Assembly: GCF_014697355.1 (NCBI RefSeq)
Contig: NZ_JACJRQ010000056.1
Span: forward strand, 1 to 45,495
Length of the DNA: 45,495 nt
Source of the DNA: Nostoc calcicola FACHB-3891
GTDB taxonomy: Bacteria > Cyanobacteriota > Cyanobacteriia > Cyanobacteriales > Nostocaceae
Direction: 5' to 3'
The position numbers and the translations under genes are program-made. The first letter of the stretch is position 1, and the number at the start of each line of letters is the position of its first letter. The notes under the pieces are model-generated. The model was given only the letters and a program-made list of their open reading frames with translations. It searched no databases and had not been told where the DNA came from. This document shows positions 33,852 through 41,206 of this stretch, one piece after another.

Positions 33852-34015
33852 GAATAGGGCATGGGGCATAGGGAATGGGGCATGGGGGCATAGGGGGATG
33901 AGGGAGATGGGGAGCAGAGGGAAGAATAATAACTCCTAACTCCTAACTCCTAACTCCTCACTCCCAATTCCCCATGCCCAATGCCCCATTCCCTATGCCC
34001 AATCCCCACTTCCCC
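33852..34015. repeat. GGGCATAGGG / CCCCATGCCCAAT repeat spacer
   Basis: G-rich units, four AACTCCT units and C-rich units fill the whole gap. ATGCCCAAT units give the in-frame upstream ATGs of the next gene. Confidence 0.75.
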
Positions 34016-34669
34016 ATGCCCAATATTGATTTCACCCAAAAGTTACAAAATTTAATGCAACGAGTGGGTATTTCTAGTTTTAAAGCGCTCAGTCGTGCTG
34101 CTGGTGTCTCAGAGCGTCAAATTTTGCGGTTACGGCAAGGAAAACTAGAGCAAATGCGGGTAGATGTGCTGCTGAAGCTGTCGCCAGTGCTACAGATGTC
34201 ATTGAGTGAATTAGTCGCAACTTTTTCAAATGTAGAATTATTACAAAATACAGCAGCTAATAATCAAGAATTATTACAAGAAATTGCAAATTTAAAAATA
34301 GAGTACGATCGCTTGCAACTTCAACTAGAACAGCAGCGAGAAATATCACTACAAGAACTCCAGCAGTCAACTTTACAACTGCTGGAGTCTTTGTTGTTGC
34401 AATGGCCAACAGCAGCACAAAAAGCCCAGGAAAATCCACAGCTAGCGGCAGTCAAAATATTGCCGTTGGTGCAGAAACCCCTAGAAAAACTTTTACAAGG
34501 ATGGGGAGTGGAAGCGATCGCATCTGTGGGAGCAGAAGTACCCTACGATCCCCAACTACATCAATTGATGGAGGGAACTGCACAACCTGGAGAAATAGTC
34601 AAGGTGCGCTACACTGGTTACCTTCAAGGTGACAAGCTGCTTTATAGAGCTAAAGTCAGTCCTGTGTAA
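34016..34669 (+). CDS. HTH (Cro/CI-like) protein fused to a GrpE-like C-terminus
   Basis: The protein has 218 residues. Residues ~5-70 form a lambda-repressor-type helix-turn-helix with SRAAGVSERQILRLRQGK. Residues ~75-130 are a coiled coil rich in Gln and Leu. Residues ~150-215 resemble the beta-domain of GrpE: YDPQLHQLMEGTAQPGEIVK, then VRYTGYLQGDKLLYRAKVSP. The layout suggests a DnaK exchange factor with a DNA-binding head, or a repressor that borrowed the GrpE fold. ATG at 34016 is chosen because the earlier in-frame ATGs (33974 and 33995) are just repeat units coding PMPN peptides. Confidence 0.75.
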   Translation: MPNIDFTQKLQNLMQRVGISSFKALSRAAGVSERQILRLRQGKLEQMRVDVLLKLSPVLQMSLSELVATFSNVELLQNTAANNQELLQEIANLKIEYDRLQLQLEQQREISLQELQQSTLQLLESLLLQWPTAAQKAQENPQLAAVKILPLVQKPLEKLLQGWGVEAIASVGAEVPYDPQLHQLMEGTAQPGEIVKVRYTGYLQGDKLLYRAKVSPV

Positions 34670-34740
34670 AAGGGAATGGGGAATGGGGAATGGGGAATGG
34701 GGACTGAGAAGATCGTAAAAAAGCTTCCCAGTCCCCAATC
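34669..34740. repeat. GGGAATGG / CCCCAATCCC repeat after the HTH-GrpE gene
   Basis: GGGGAATGGGGAATGG units face GTCCCCAATCCC and can fold into a hairpin. Confidence 0.65.
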
Positions 34741-34913
34741 CCTGGAATCTATTGAGAAAGTCAGGAATTAGAAACTAACACTGAGGAGTAATAAATCATA
34801 ACTTCTCACTTTTAGTATTGTTTGTTGAGAAATAACAGACACAGGGAATACTAAAACAGCAGAAGCAATGCCTCAGAGAACTTCTTTGAGACCGAAAGTG
34901 CATTTCAACTCCA

Positions 34914-36971
34914 GTGACAAACAGGACTTCGAGTATGCAAAAAGACAACAAAATAAATGAGTCCTGCAATCACCTACAGGAACTCGTCAGCACTTATCCA
35001 CTTATAAACCAACAGGAAAATGTTTCTATTGCCTTTCTATTGCAAATCGTTAACGAAATGAAGGAGCGTCAACAAACCCACGAGGCACTCCAGCAAGCTT
35101 ATACAGAACTCCAAAGACAAGTAGAAAAACAGACTAAAGAATTAATCAAAAGTAACGAGGCACTACAAGCTGAGATTGCTCAACGGCAACAGGCACAAGC
35201 AGAATTAATGCTTTACAAGCAAGCGGTAGAAAGCTCCAGTGATGCTATTGGCATAGCGGATGCTGCGGGTAATCACATCTACCAAAATTCGGCATTTTCC
35301 AAGTTGTATGAATGCGAAACTGTGCAGGACTTCACGAAATTTGGAGGCTTTTCTGCTGTGTTTACTAACTCGGCAGTTGCCAAGGAGATATGGCAAGCTA
35401 CTATTTCGGGTCAGTCCTGGGTAGGTGAAGTTGAGCAACAGTCTGCTAGTGGTCAGATTATGCAGACTTTTCTCAGGTCTTATTCTCTCAAAGATTCCAC
35501 AGGTCAGAACGTTGGTTTTGTTGGTGCTGTTACCGACATCACAGAGCGTAAACTAGCACAAGTCCAACTCCAACAGAAAGAGCAATTCCTTCGCACTGTC
35601 TACGAGGGATCTGAACATTTGATATTTGCAGTGGATGTTCTAGAAGATGGGGACTTTCGGTTTACGGGTTGGAATCCAGCTACAGAACGTGTCTCTGGTA
35701 TCAGTAGCACAGAAGTAATTGGTAAAACACCAGAAGATGTGTCTGGTGCTGTGGAGGGTGCAGCAGTCCGTCAGAGATATGTAAACTGCGTAGAAGCAGG
35801 TGTGCCCATGACTTACGAAGAATGCTTGACTTTCCAAGGTGAGGAAATTTGGTCATTAACTACAATTAATCCCCTCAAAGACAGTGAAGGTAGAATCTAT
35901 AGGTTGGTAGGAACAACATTTCAAATTACTGAGCGTGTACGGGCAGAAACTCAGTTAAAGCAGCGGACAAAAGATTTAGAAAAAGCCGTTGAGGAACTCC
36001 AGCAAACTCAAATGCAGCTTGTTCAAAGTGAGAAAATGTCAGGTTTGGGACAATTGGTGGCTGGTGTTGCTCACGAAATCAATAACCCTGTGAATTTCAT
36101 TTACGGCAATCTCACCCACGCTAACGACTACATTCAAGACTTAGTGGGATTTATTCGACTCTATCAGCAACTCCATCCCCATCCCATATCTGAAATTGAA
36201 AAATTAGCAGCAGACATTGACCTAGAATTCTTGATAGAGGACTTACCCAAACTCCTGAACTCAATGAAAGTTGGGGCACAGCGAATTCGAGAGATTGTTT
36301 TATCATTACGCAATTTCTCGCGCATGGATGAAGCTGATATGAAAGAGGTAGATATCCATGAGGGAATCAATAGTACGCTGATGATTCTTGAACATCGCAT
36401 CAAGGCCACGCCTGACCGCCCTGCCATTCAGGTGATCAAACAATATAGTAATTTGCCTTTAGTTCAATGTTATGCCGGACAACTCAATCAGGTATTTATG
36501 AATATTTTGGCAAATGCGATCGATGCGATTGAAGAGTCATTTGTCATTTGTCATTCGTCATTGGCATCAAATGAATCGCAAAGTCTGAATGGAGGAAACG
36601 TCCGCTCAGACGCCACTTGCTCTAAGCTCAAATACCCGTCCAACGCAGTAGCTCAACTTAGTAAAAGAGGACAAATGACAAATGACAAACGACAAATGAC
36701 TTCTCTCCAAATTCGCATTCAGACTGAACTCACTAGCGAAAAACAAGTAGTTATTCGTATTGCTGACAATGGATTGGGAATACCCAAGGAAGTGAAACAG
36801 CGACTTTTTGACCCGTTCTTTAGTACTAAGCCCATTGGTAAAGGCACTGGCATGGGGTTGTCTATTAGCTACCAAATTATTTCACAAAAGCATGGTGGCA
36901 CTTTGGAATGTATTTCCCTCCCAGGGAGTGGGGCTGAATTTGTGATTACTATTCCTCTTAGTCAAAAATAA
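34914..36971 (+). CDS. PAS-domain sensor histidine kinase
   Basis: The protein has about 685 residues and no membrane segment, so it is cytoplasmic. A coiled coil (~55-105) leads to PAS domain 1 (~105-215) and PAS 2 (~225-345), each ending with a DITER or QITER motif. A second coiled coil precedes the phospho-acceptor VAHEINNPVNF (His387). The ATPase domain shows the N-box NILANAIDAIEE, ADNGLGIP, FDPFFSTK and GKGTGMGLSI. No receiver is attached. About 55 residues between the N-box and G1 box come from inserted repeat DNA. GTG at 34914 is used; ATG at 34935 is the alternative. It lies near STAS and PP2C genes. Confidence 0.9.
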   Translation: MTNRTSSMQKDNKINESCNHLQELVSTYPLINQQENVSIAFLLQIVNEMKERQQTHEALQQAYTELQRQVEKQTKELIKSNEALQAEIAQRQQAQAELMLYKQAVESSSDAIGIADAAGNHIYQNSAFSKLYECETVQDFTKFGGFSAVFTNSAVAKEIWQATISGQSWVGEVEQQSASGQIMQTFLRSYSLKDSTGQNVGFVGAVTDITERKLAQVQLQQKEQFLRTVYEGSEHLIFAVDVLEDGDFRFTGWNPATERVSGISSTEVIGKTPEDVSGAVEGAAVRQRYVNCVEAGVPMTYEECLTFQGEEIWSLTTINPLKDSEGRIYRLVGTTFQITERVRAETQLKQRTKDLEKAVEELQQTQMQLVQSEKMSGLGQLVAGVAHEINNPVNFIYGNLTHANDYIQDLVGFIRLYQQLHPHPISEIEKLAADIDLEFLIEDLPKLLNSMKVGAQRIREIVLSLRNFSRMDEADMKEVDIHEGINSTLMILEHRIKATPDRPAIQVIKQYSNLPLVQCYAGQLNQVFMNILANAIDAIEESFVICHSSLASNESQSLNGGNVRSDATCSKLKYPSNAVAQLSKRGQMTNDKRQMTSLQIRIQTELTSEKQVVIRIADNGLGIPKEVKQRLFDPFFSTKPIGKGTGMGLSISYQIISQKHGGTLECISLPGSGAEFVITIPLSQK
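36537..36700. mobile_element. In-frame inverted-repeat insertion within the histidine kinase
   Basis: GTCATTTGTCATTTGTCATT units at the left end face GACAAATGACAAATGACAAA units at the right end, bracketing a ~95-bp core with GAGGAAACGTCCGCTCAGAC. The frame is kept through the whole block. Confidence 0.75.
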
Positions 36972-37426
36972 ATTACTAGTTTCATGCTGGAAAACAATTT
37001 AATTTCTAGATTCGAGCTTAGGGCAGTCCAAATTGAGATTTTTTGTTTGAGTTTGTCAAATCAGACGGGAATTATTCAAATTATGTAATTTACGAAACAT
37101 AAATAAATCTATATGCTATTTATTATAATTATCAAGGATTTATTTAAATTGATTATATTCAAGGATATTTTTGATGTTAAATACTGATTATTTGAGGAAT
37201 TGTAAGTCATATTTTTTCTGGTACATTACAAGAGCGATCGCTGCTTTTAATTCAATGAATAACCAGCAGTGAATATTTATCAATGTCTAAGATAGTGATT
37301 TCAACTAACGAGCAATTTACCAATATGGAATTTAATTTATTATTTTTTGATAATTTAAAAAATTCTCCTATCGGTATATAATAGCAAAATCAGAACAACA
37401 TTTACACAAATCAGCGTGAAATAATT
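36972..37426. promoter_or_regulatory. AT-rich leader of the STAS gene with -10-like box
   Basis: 455 bp, strongly AT-rich, with no plausible gene. TATAAT at 37377-37382 lies 45 bp ahead of the STAS start and would serve as a -10 element; no matching -35 box stands at the usual distance, as for an activated or alternative-sigma promoter. One HIP1 site occurs near 37234. Confidence 0.4.
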
Positions 37427-37753
37427 ATGAGAGAAGAAGTCAAAGTTATTAAACTCAGTGGTAATCTCAACGCCACAACTTCACAAGAATTTCGACAAAG
37501 TATTACTAAAATTATCGAAGTTGGTGTGAAATTTGTTTTACTTGATTTTCAAGATGTAACTTTTATGGATAGTTCAGGTTTGGGAGCTTTGGTGTTAGCT
37601 TTCAAAACCTTGAGAGCAGCGGATATTAAGCTTGTTATCTGTTCAATTAATGAGCAGGTCAGGATATTATTTGAACTGACTAATATGGATAAAATATTTG
37701 AAATATTTCCTAACCAAGAAGCATTTAATCAGGTTTTATTGTCCAAAACTTAA
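37427..37753 (+). CDS. STAS-domain anti-anti-sigma factor
   Basis: Single STAS domain of 108 residues in the SpoIIAA/RsbV style. FMDSSGLGAL holds the serine (Ser49/50) that a partner kinase phosphorylates; the unphosphorylated form would release a partner from an anti-sigma or related kinase. The gene ends exactly where the receiver-PP2C phosphatase gene, on the other strand, ends (stops abut at 37753/37754). That phosphatase is the natural candidate to dephosphorylate this protein. Confidence 0.92.
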   Translation: MREEVKVIKLSGNLNATTSQEFRQSITKIIEVGVKFVLLDFQDVTFMDSSGLGALVLAFKTLRAADIKLVICSINEQVRILFELTNMDKIFEIFPNQEAFNQVLLSKT

Positions 37754-38890
37754 TTAATCAAATTTAATTTGCAATATAGATAAATCATCATCAAAACTAT
37801 CTTTGGAGTTGAGAGCGATTAAATAACTCAGTACCCGATCGAGTTGGCTATCAACAGAATTTTGTAAGCTAAGTAGTAGCTGAATAAAAGCATCTAAACT
37901 CCAAAGTGTGCCATCTGATTTAGTGATTTCATAAGCACCATCACTAAAAATGTAAAGTGTACTGAATTTTTCAAGATTGCAAAAACCATCAATATACTTT
38001 GCTTCTGGAAACATGCCAACTGGCATACCTGGGGTTTTCAAGAGTTTAACTTCAGCTTTTCTGGGAGATGTGCCAGTAATTAAAATTGCTGGTGGATGAC
38101 CTGCGCTAGAATAAATTAACTGGCGATTGATTCGGTTATAAACGCCGTACCAGATTGTAAAGTACTTGTCGTTTTGATAATTCATCTGAAAGGTATCATT
38201 CAAAGCTTTTAAGACATCACTAGGTTGATAGTAATTCAGACTTTTGAGGGCACGAGAACGAAGCAAATTCATCACCGAAACAGAGGGAAGAGTTGCTTTG
38301 AGTCCATGTCCAGCAGTATCCAACAAGTAAATTGCCAAATAATCGGCATCAAGCCAGTAATAATCGAAACAGTCACCGCCGAGTTGTCGTGAGGGAATGA
38401 ATCGAAAATTGATGTTGAAGGGTTCAGTCATGGGAAAAGGCAGGAGCGATCGCACATATTCTGCGGCTTCTGACATTTCTGATTCTAAAAGCAACTTTTG
38501 AGTCTGCAAATCTCTACTTAATTGATGCAGGCGTAATCCTGCTCTTACTCGTGCTTGTAATTCATTATGTTCGATCGGTTTGGAGATAAAATCATCAGCG
38601 CCAGCATCTAGCCCTTTAACACAATCGGCAACGGAATCTAAGGATGTTAATAAAATAAAAAATGTGGTGGAAAATTTCGGGTCTGTTTTTATGCGGTGGC
38701 AGACTTCCAAACCATTCAACCCCGGCATAATCCAATCACAAATAATTAGTGCTGGACGACAAGCGAGTGCCTTTTCTATTCCCTCCTCGCCGCTACTGGC
38801 AGCAATTACCTCATAACCCTGTTTTTCCAACATCCTTTTCAGGAGTATTTTGATTGAATGGTCGTCATCAATTATTAGTATTTGATACAT
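37754..38890 (-). CDS. Response regulator with PP2C-type (RsbU/SpoIIE) phosphatase output
   Basis: The protein has 378 residues. The receiver domain occupies 1-120: acidic Asp8-Asp9, phospho-acceptor Asp52 in ICDWIMPG, Thr82 and Lys104 in FISKPI. A short helical linker leads to a SpoIIE/PP2C domain (~150-378) with the metal-binding GGDCFDYYWL, DTAGHGLKA and FSDGAYE. It is therefore a phosphatase switched by a histidine kinase, probably acting on a STAS protein. The convergent STAS gene and the nearby PAS kinase make a plausible partner-switching chain, though this is inference. Its promoter would lie in 38891-39195. Confidence 0.93.
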   Translation of the reverse strand: MYQILIIDDDHSIKILLKRMLEKQGYEVIAASSGEEGIEKALACRPALIICDWIMPGLNGLEVCHRIKTDPKFSTTFFILLTSLDSVADCVKGLDAGADDFISKPIEHNELQARVRAGLRLHQLSRDLQTQKLLLESEMSEAAEYVRSLLPFPMTEPFNINFRFIPSRQLGGDCFDYYWLDADYLAIYLLDTAGHGLKATLPSVSVMNLLRSRALKSLNYYQPSDVLKALNDTFQMNYQNDKYFTIWYGVYNRINRQLIYSSAGHPPAILITGTSPRKAEVKLLKTPGMPVGMFPEAKYIDGFCNLEKFSTLYIFSDGAYEITKSDGTLWSLDAFIQLLLSLQNSVDSQLDRVLSYLIALNSKDSFDDDLSILQIKFD

Positions 38891-39099
38891 AGAACGTTGC
38901 AGGAACCACTAATTAATAATTTGCTGTAAACATACATAGGAAAATAAAATATGATATGGACTACTCTCTTCCTGCTCAAACAATACTTAATTTTTTTAAA
39001 TTAACTGTAAAAAAGAGGCAGTACGGTCTTTTTTATCTTTCAAATGAACGACTGCTGTAGTCAATAAAGCAAAGTAAGAGATACGTAATACGATCGTCA

Positions 39100-39160
39100 G
39101 AATACAGTAATATGTTAGTAGTATTACTGTATTCATAGTACTAACATATTTTTCTTTTTC
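39100..39160 (+). promoter_or_regulatory. Two overlapping, mutually exclusive perfect hairpins with a T-run
   Basis: GAATACAGTAATA (39100-39112) pairs perfectly with TATTACTGTATTC (39122-39134). AATATGTTAGTA (39109-39120) pairs perfectly with TACTAACATATT (39139-39150), followed by TTTCTTTTTC. The two stems share bases 39109-39112 and interleave, as in terminator/antiterminator pairs. The only genes nearby on either side run on the minus strand, so the target is unclear. The rest of 38891-39195 holds nothing else. Confidence 0.5.
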
Positions 39161-39195
39161 CGTCGAATTTATGACTTTTTGAGAGTCATAAAACA

Positions 39196-39963
39196 TTATG
39201 GAGCTGCAAGCGGATTTAGCCACAAGAGAATGGCGCTTTTTAGCTGATTCAAGTCGCGGTATGCTTCTTGCTTGAACCATTGTCCTAAGGCATCAAAGGG
39301 AGTGAAAGATGTTCCAGTTTGCCATTTGATGTCTTGACCTAGAGGTGTTGTGTGAGTTCCTGTTAACGTTTGTGCTGTCACCATCTCACCAAAGCGTTGT
39401 TCCAAGATTTTGGTTAAAGCTGCCGATTGGTCAATGGTGTCATTGCTAAATTTTATTAATAAATTGCGCCGAATATTGTATCGTTCTTGGACAAGTCTGT
39501 TGGTTTCCAATGGTGAGGGAGTAAACTCGATTTTCAAAGTAGAATTGAATTGTTCTACTAGGGGAATAGCTTCTTTCGCGGCGTAGTTGTTGAAGGATAT
39601 TAAAATATTGCCTGCGCGTTCTACTTGAAAAAGGCTACCAATTAATAAGTGAAGTTTACAGCCCATACTGTGTCCAACGCCATAAATGGGGAAATAAAGC
39701 TTGCGTAATACTCCAGAGTCATGTAGGCGTTCGAGGGTGCGGTCAAAATTGAGCAGCACGGACTTGGCGATCGCAGTATGATCTAAAGTATTGACGAAAG
39801 GTGTAGCAATTACAACATAACCTTTACTTGCCATTTGTTCAAGTAGCCAGCGATAAGTGAGGTGCGGTGCAGTGGCAACGAAAGCACCTCCTAAGAAATG
39901 GATGATACCTATGGGATTTCGGGGAATGACTACCCAGTTACCTCTAATTTCTTTCCAGTCCAT
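39196..39963 (-). CDS. DUF1350 family alpha/beta-hydrolase-like protein
   Basis: The protein has 255 residues. The fold is suggested by IGIIHFLGGAFVATAPHLTY near the start and a nucleophile-elbow-like YGVGHSMGCKLHLL around residue 100. It matches the DUF1350 family of cyanobacteria and plastids; no substrate is known. ATG at 39963 (MDWKEIRGNW) is preferred to GTG at 39984. No close operon partner exists on this strand. Confidence 0.85.
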   Translation of the reverse strand: MDWKEIRGNWVVIPRNPIGIIHFLGGAFVATAPHLTYRWLLEQMASKGYVVIATPFVNTLDHTAIAKSVLLNFDRTLERLHDSGVLRKLYFPIYGVGHSMGCKLHLLIGSLFQVERAGNILISFNNYAAKEAIPLVEQFNSTLKIEFTPSPLETNRLVQERYNIRRNLLIKFSNDTIDQSAALTKILEQRFGEMVTAQTLTGTHTTPLGQDIKWQTGTSFTPFDALGQWFKQEAYRDLNQLKSAILLWLNPLAAP

Positions 39964-40029
39964 GTGGATAAGCGATCGCTTCACGAATAATATTTATGTT
40001 AGACCGGGGATTGCAACCCTGGGAAGGAT

Positions 40030-40086
40030 TATCGAAAAAGTCAAGGTGGTCATTTGTGTTTACAAAGGACAAATGACTAATGACTA
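40030..40086. repeat. Heptamer repeats, short array
   Basis: GTCATTTGTG and ACAAATGACTAATGACTAGT units lie in the 176-bp gap between the two minus-strand genes. Confidence 0.65.
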
Positions 40087-40139
40087 GTGACAGTCTCCAC
40101 GAAAAAATGTCCAATTTAGACGCATATTAGCTTATGTTT

Positions 40140-40997
40140 TTAAGGCTGACTCTGTAATTTTTTCATTTCATCTTGTACATCTAATGCAATTTGCAATGCT
40201 TCGTTGAGTAACCTTCCATGCTCAGTAGCCTGTTCGTGTACTTGCATGGCTGTTAAAGTTGCTAAATTGTTGATGAATAGTTCTGTATTACTAAGAATAA
40301 AGTTTTTATTCTCCCTCAAAATCCTTTCTGTCTTCAAAGCGCGAACTAAATCAGCTTTTGTGAGTTTAAGCGCTTCGATCACACTCTCCCTTTCTTTGAT
40401 AACTACTTCTGGGTTACCAGCTTCTTCTATTTGGTCATTAATATCTATGGCTTTAATAATAGCATTATATCTACTAACATCATTTAAGAGAATTTGTAGA
40501 GAAGTAGTCATATTTTTTTTGACAAATTTATTTCTGCTTTTCCATAACATGTATAAGACGGTTTGTGTCAGCCCACCAAGCCAAAGTCCTAAAACTATTA
40601 AGAATATCCAGGATGGAATTGTTATCCAGGAAACAAAAATTTTCAGAATTAAATCAAATAAAATATAAGTAAAAACAAATGTAGAAAATCCAATAAATAC
40701 TACAGTTGCTCCTTCGGAACCTTTGAGTTTTTGTATATATATTTTTCCGAAGTTTAACAAAATCTTTGTAATAATTAATAGTTCTTCATTGACAGGTAAA
40801 TTAGTCAGCTTTTGCAGTTCATTCTGACTAATTTCCAAGCCCTGTAAATCATCCCGCACAACTTTTAAATCCTTGCAAGAATAGTTATTTACAGCAATTT
40901 TCAGGTATTTGACCACGATTGAGAGAGGTAATGGGGAGTGGTGTAGTTCAATTCCTTGAAAAGCGCTGTAATCTACTATAGCAATCAAATTTCTCAA
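40140..40997 (-). CDS. Unknown membrane/coiled-coil protein
   Basis: The protein has 285 residues. Two adjacent hydrophobic segments lie at about 98-120 and 125-150, with a short turn. The C-terminal half is a charged helix likely to form a coiled coil (VIKERESVIEALKLTKADLV and following). I recognise no domain. The base composition is AT-rich. The first ~38 codons include a 29-bp segment (40888-40916) shared with the MITE-like element at 13627, so the N-terminus may have been altered by an insertion, and a later start is possible. Confidence 0.65.
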   Translation of the reverse strand: MRNLIAIVDYSAFQGIELHHSPLPLSIVVKYLKIAVNNYSCKDLKVVRDDLQGLEISQNELQKLTNLPVNEELLIITKILLNFGKIYIQKLKGSEGATVVFIGFSTFVFTYILFDLILKIFVSWITIPSWIFLIVLGLWLGGLTQTVLYMLWKSRNKFVKKNMTTSLQILLNDVSRYNAIIKAIDINDQIEEAGNPEVVIKERESVIEALKLTKADLVRALKTERILRENKNFILSNTELFINNLATLTAMQVHEQATEHGRLLNEALQIALDVQDEMKKLQSQP

Positions 40998-41045
40998 ATT
41001 GCTAAGGAAGTGGGTATTTTGTCCAAACTTTTTAAGTAAATTAAT

Positions 41046-41138
41046 ACTTACAGCAGAATTCAGAATTCAGAATTAGAGTCTGTGTCTAGCTTTGAGACCT
41101 AGATAGTATACTTTATTTTCCTTGAAATCTGCTGTATA
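41046..41138. mobile_element. MITE-like inverted-repeat element, TACAGC ends
   Basis: TTACAGCAGAATTC at 41048-41061 faces GAAATCTGCTGTAT near 41125-41138. Inside are three CAGAATT direct repeats and AGACCTAG. No coding capacity. Confidence 0.6.
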
Positions 41139-41206
41139 TGCAACTCAGGATTTTTTGTACAATATGATACTATTCGGACGGGATAAGTAAAGAAATAAAT
41201 TGTGCT

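Noticed and set aside
40204..40668. 154-codon plus-strand frame opposite the unknown membrane protein
   Set aside because: A Ser/Leu-rich shadow; the minus-strand frame has better helix and coiled-coil structure, although neither has a known family.
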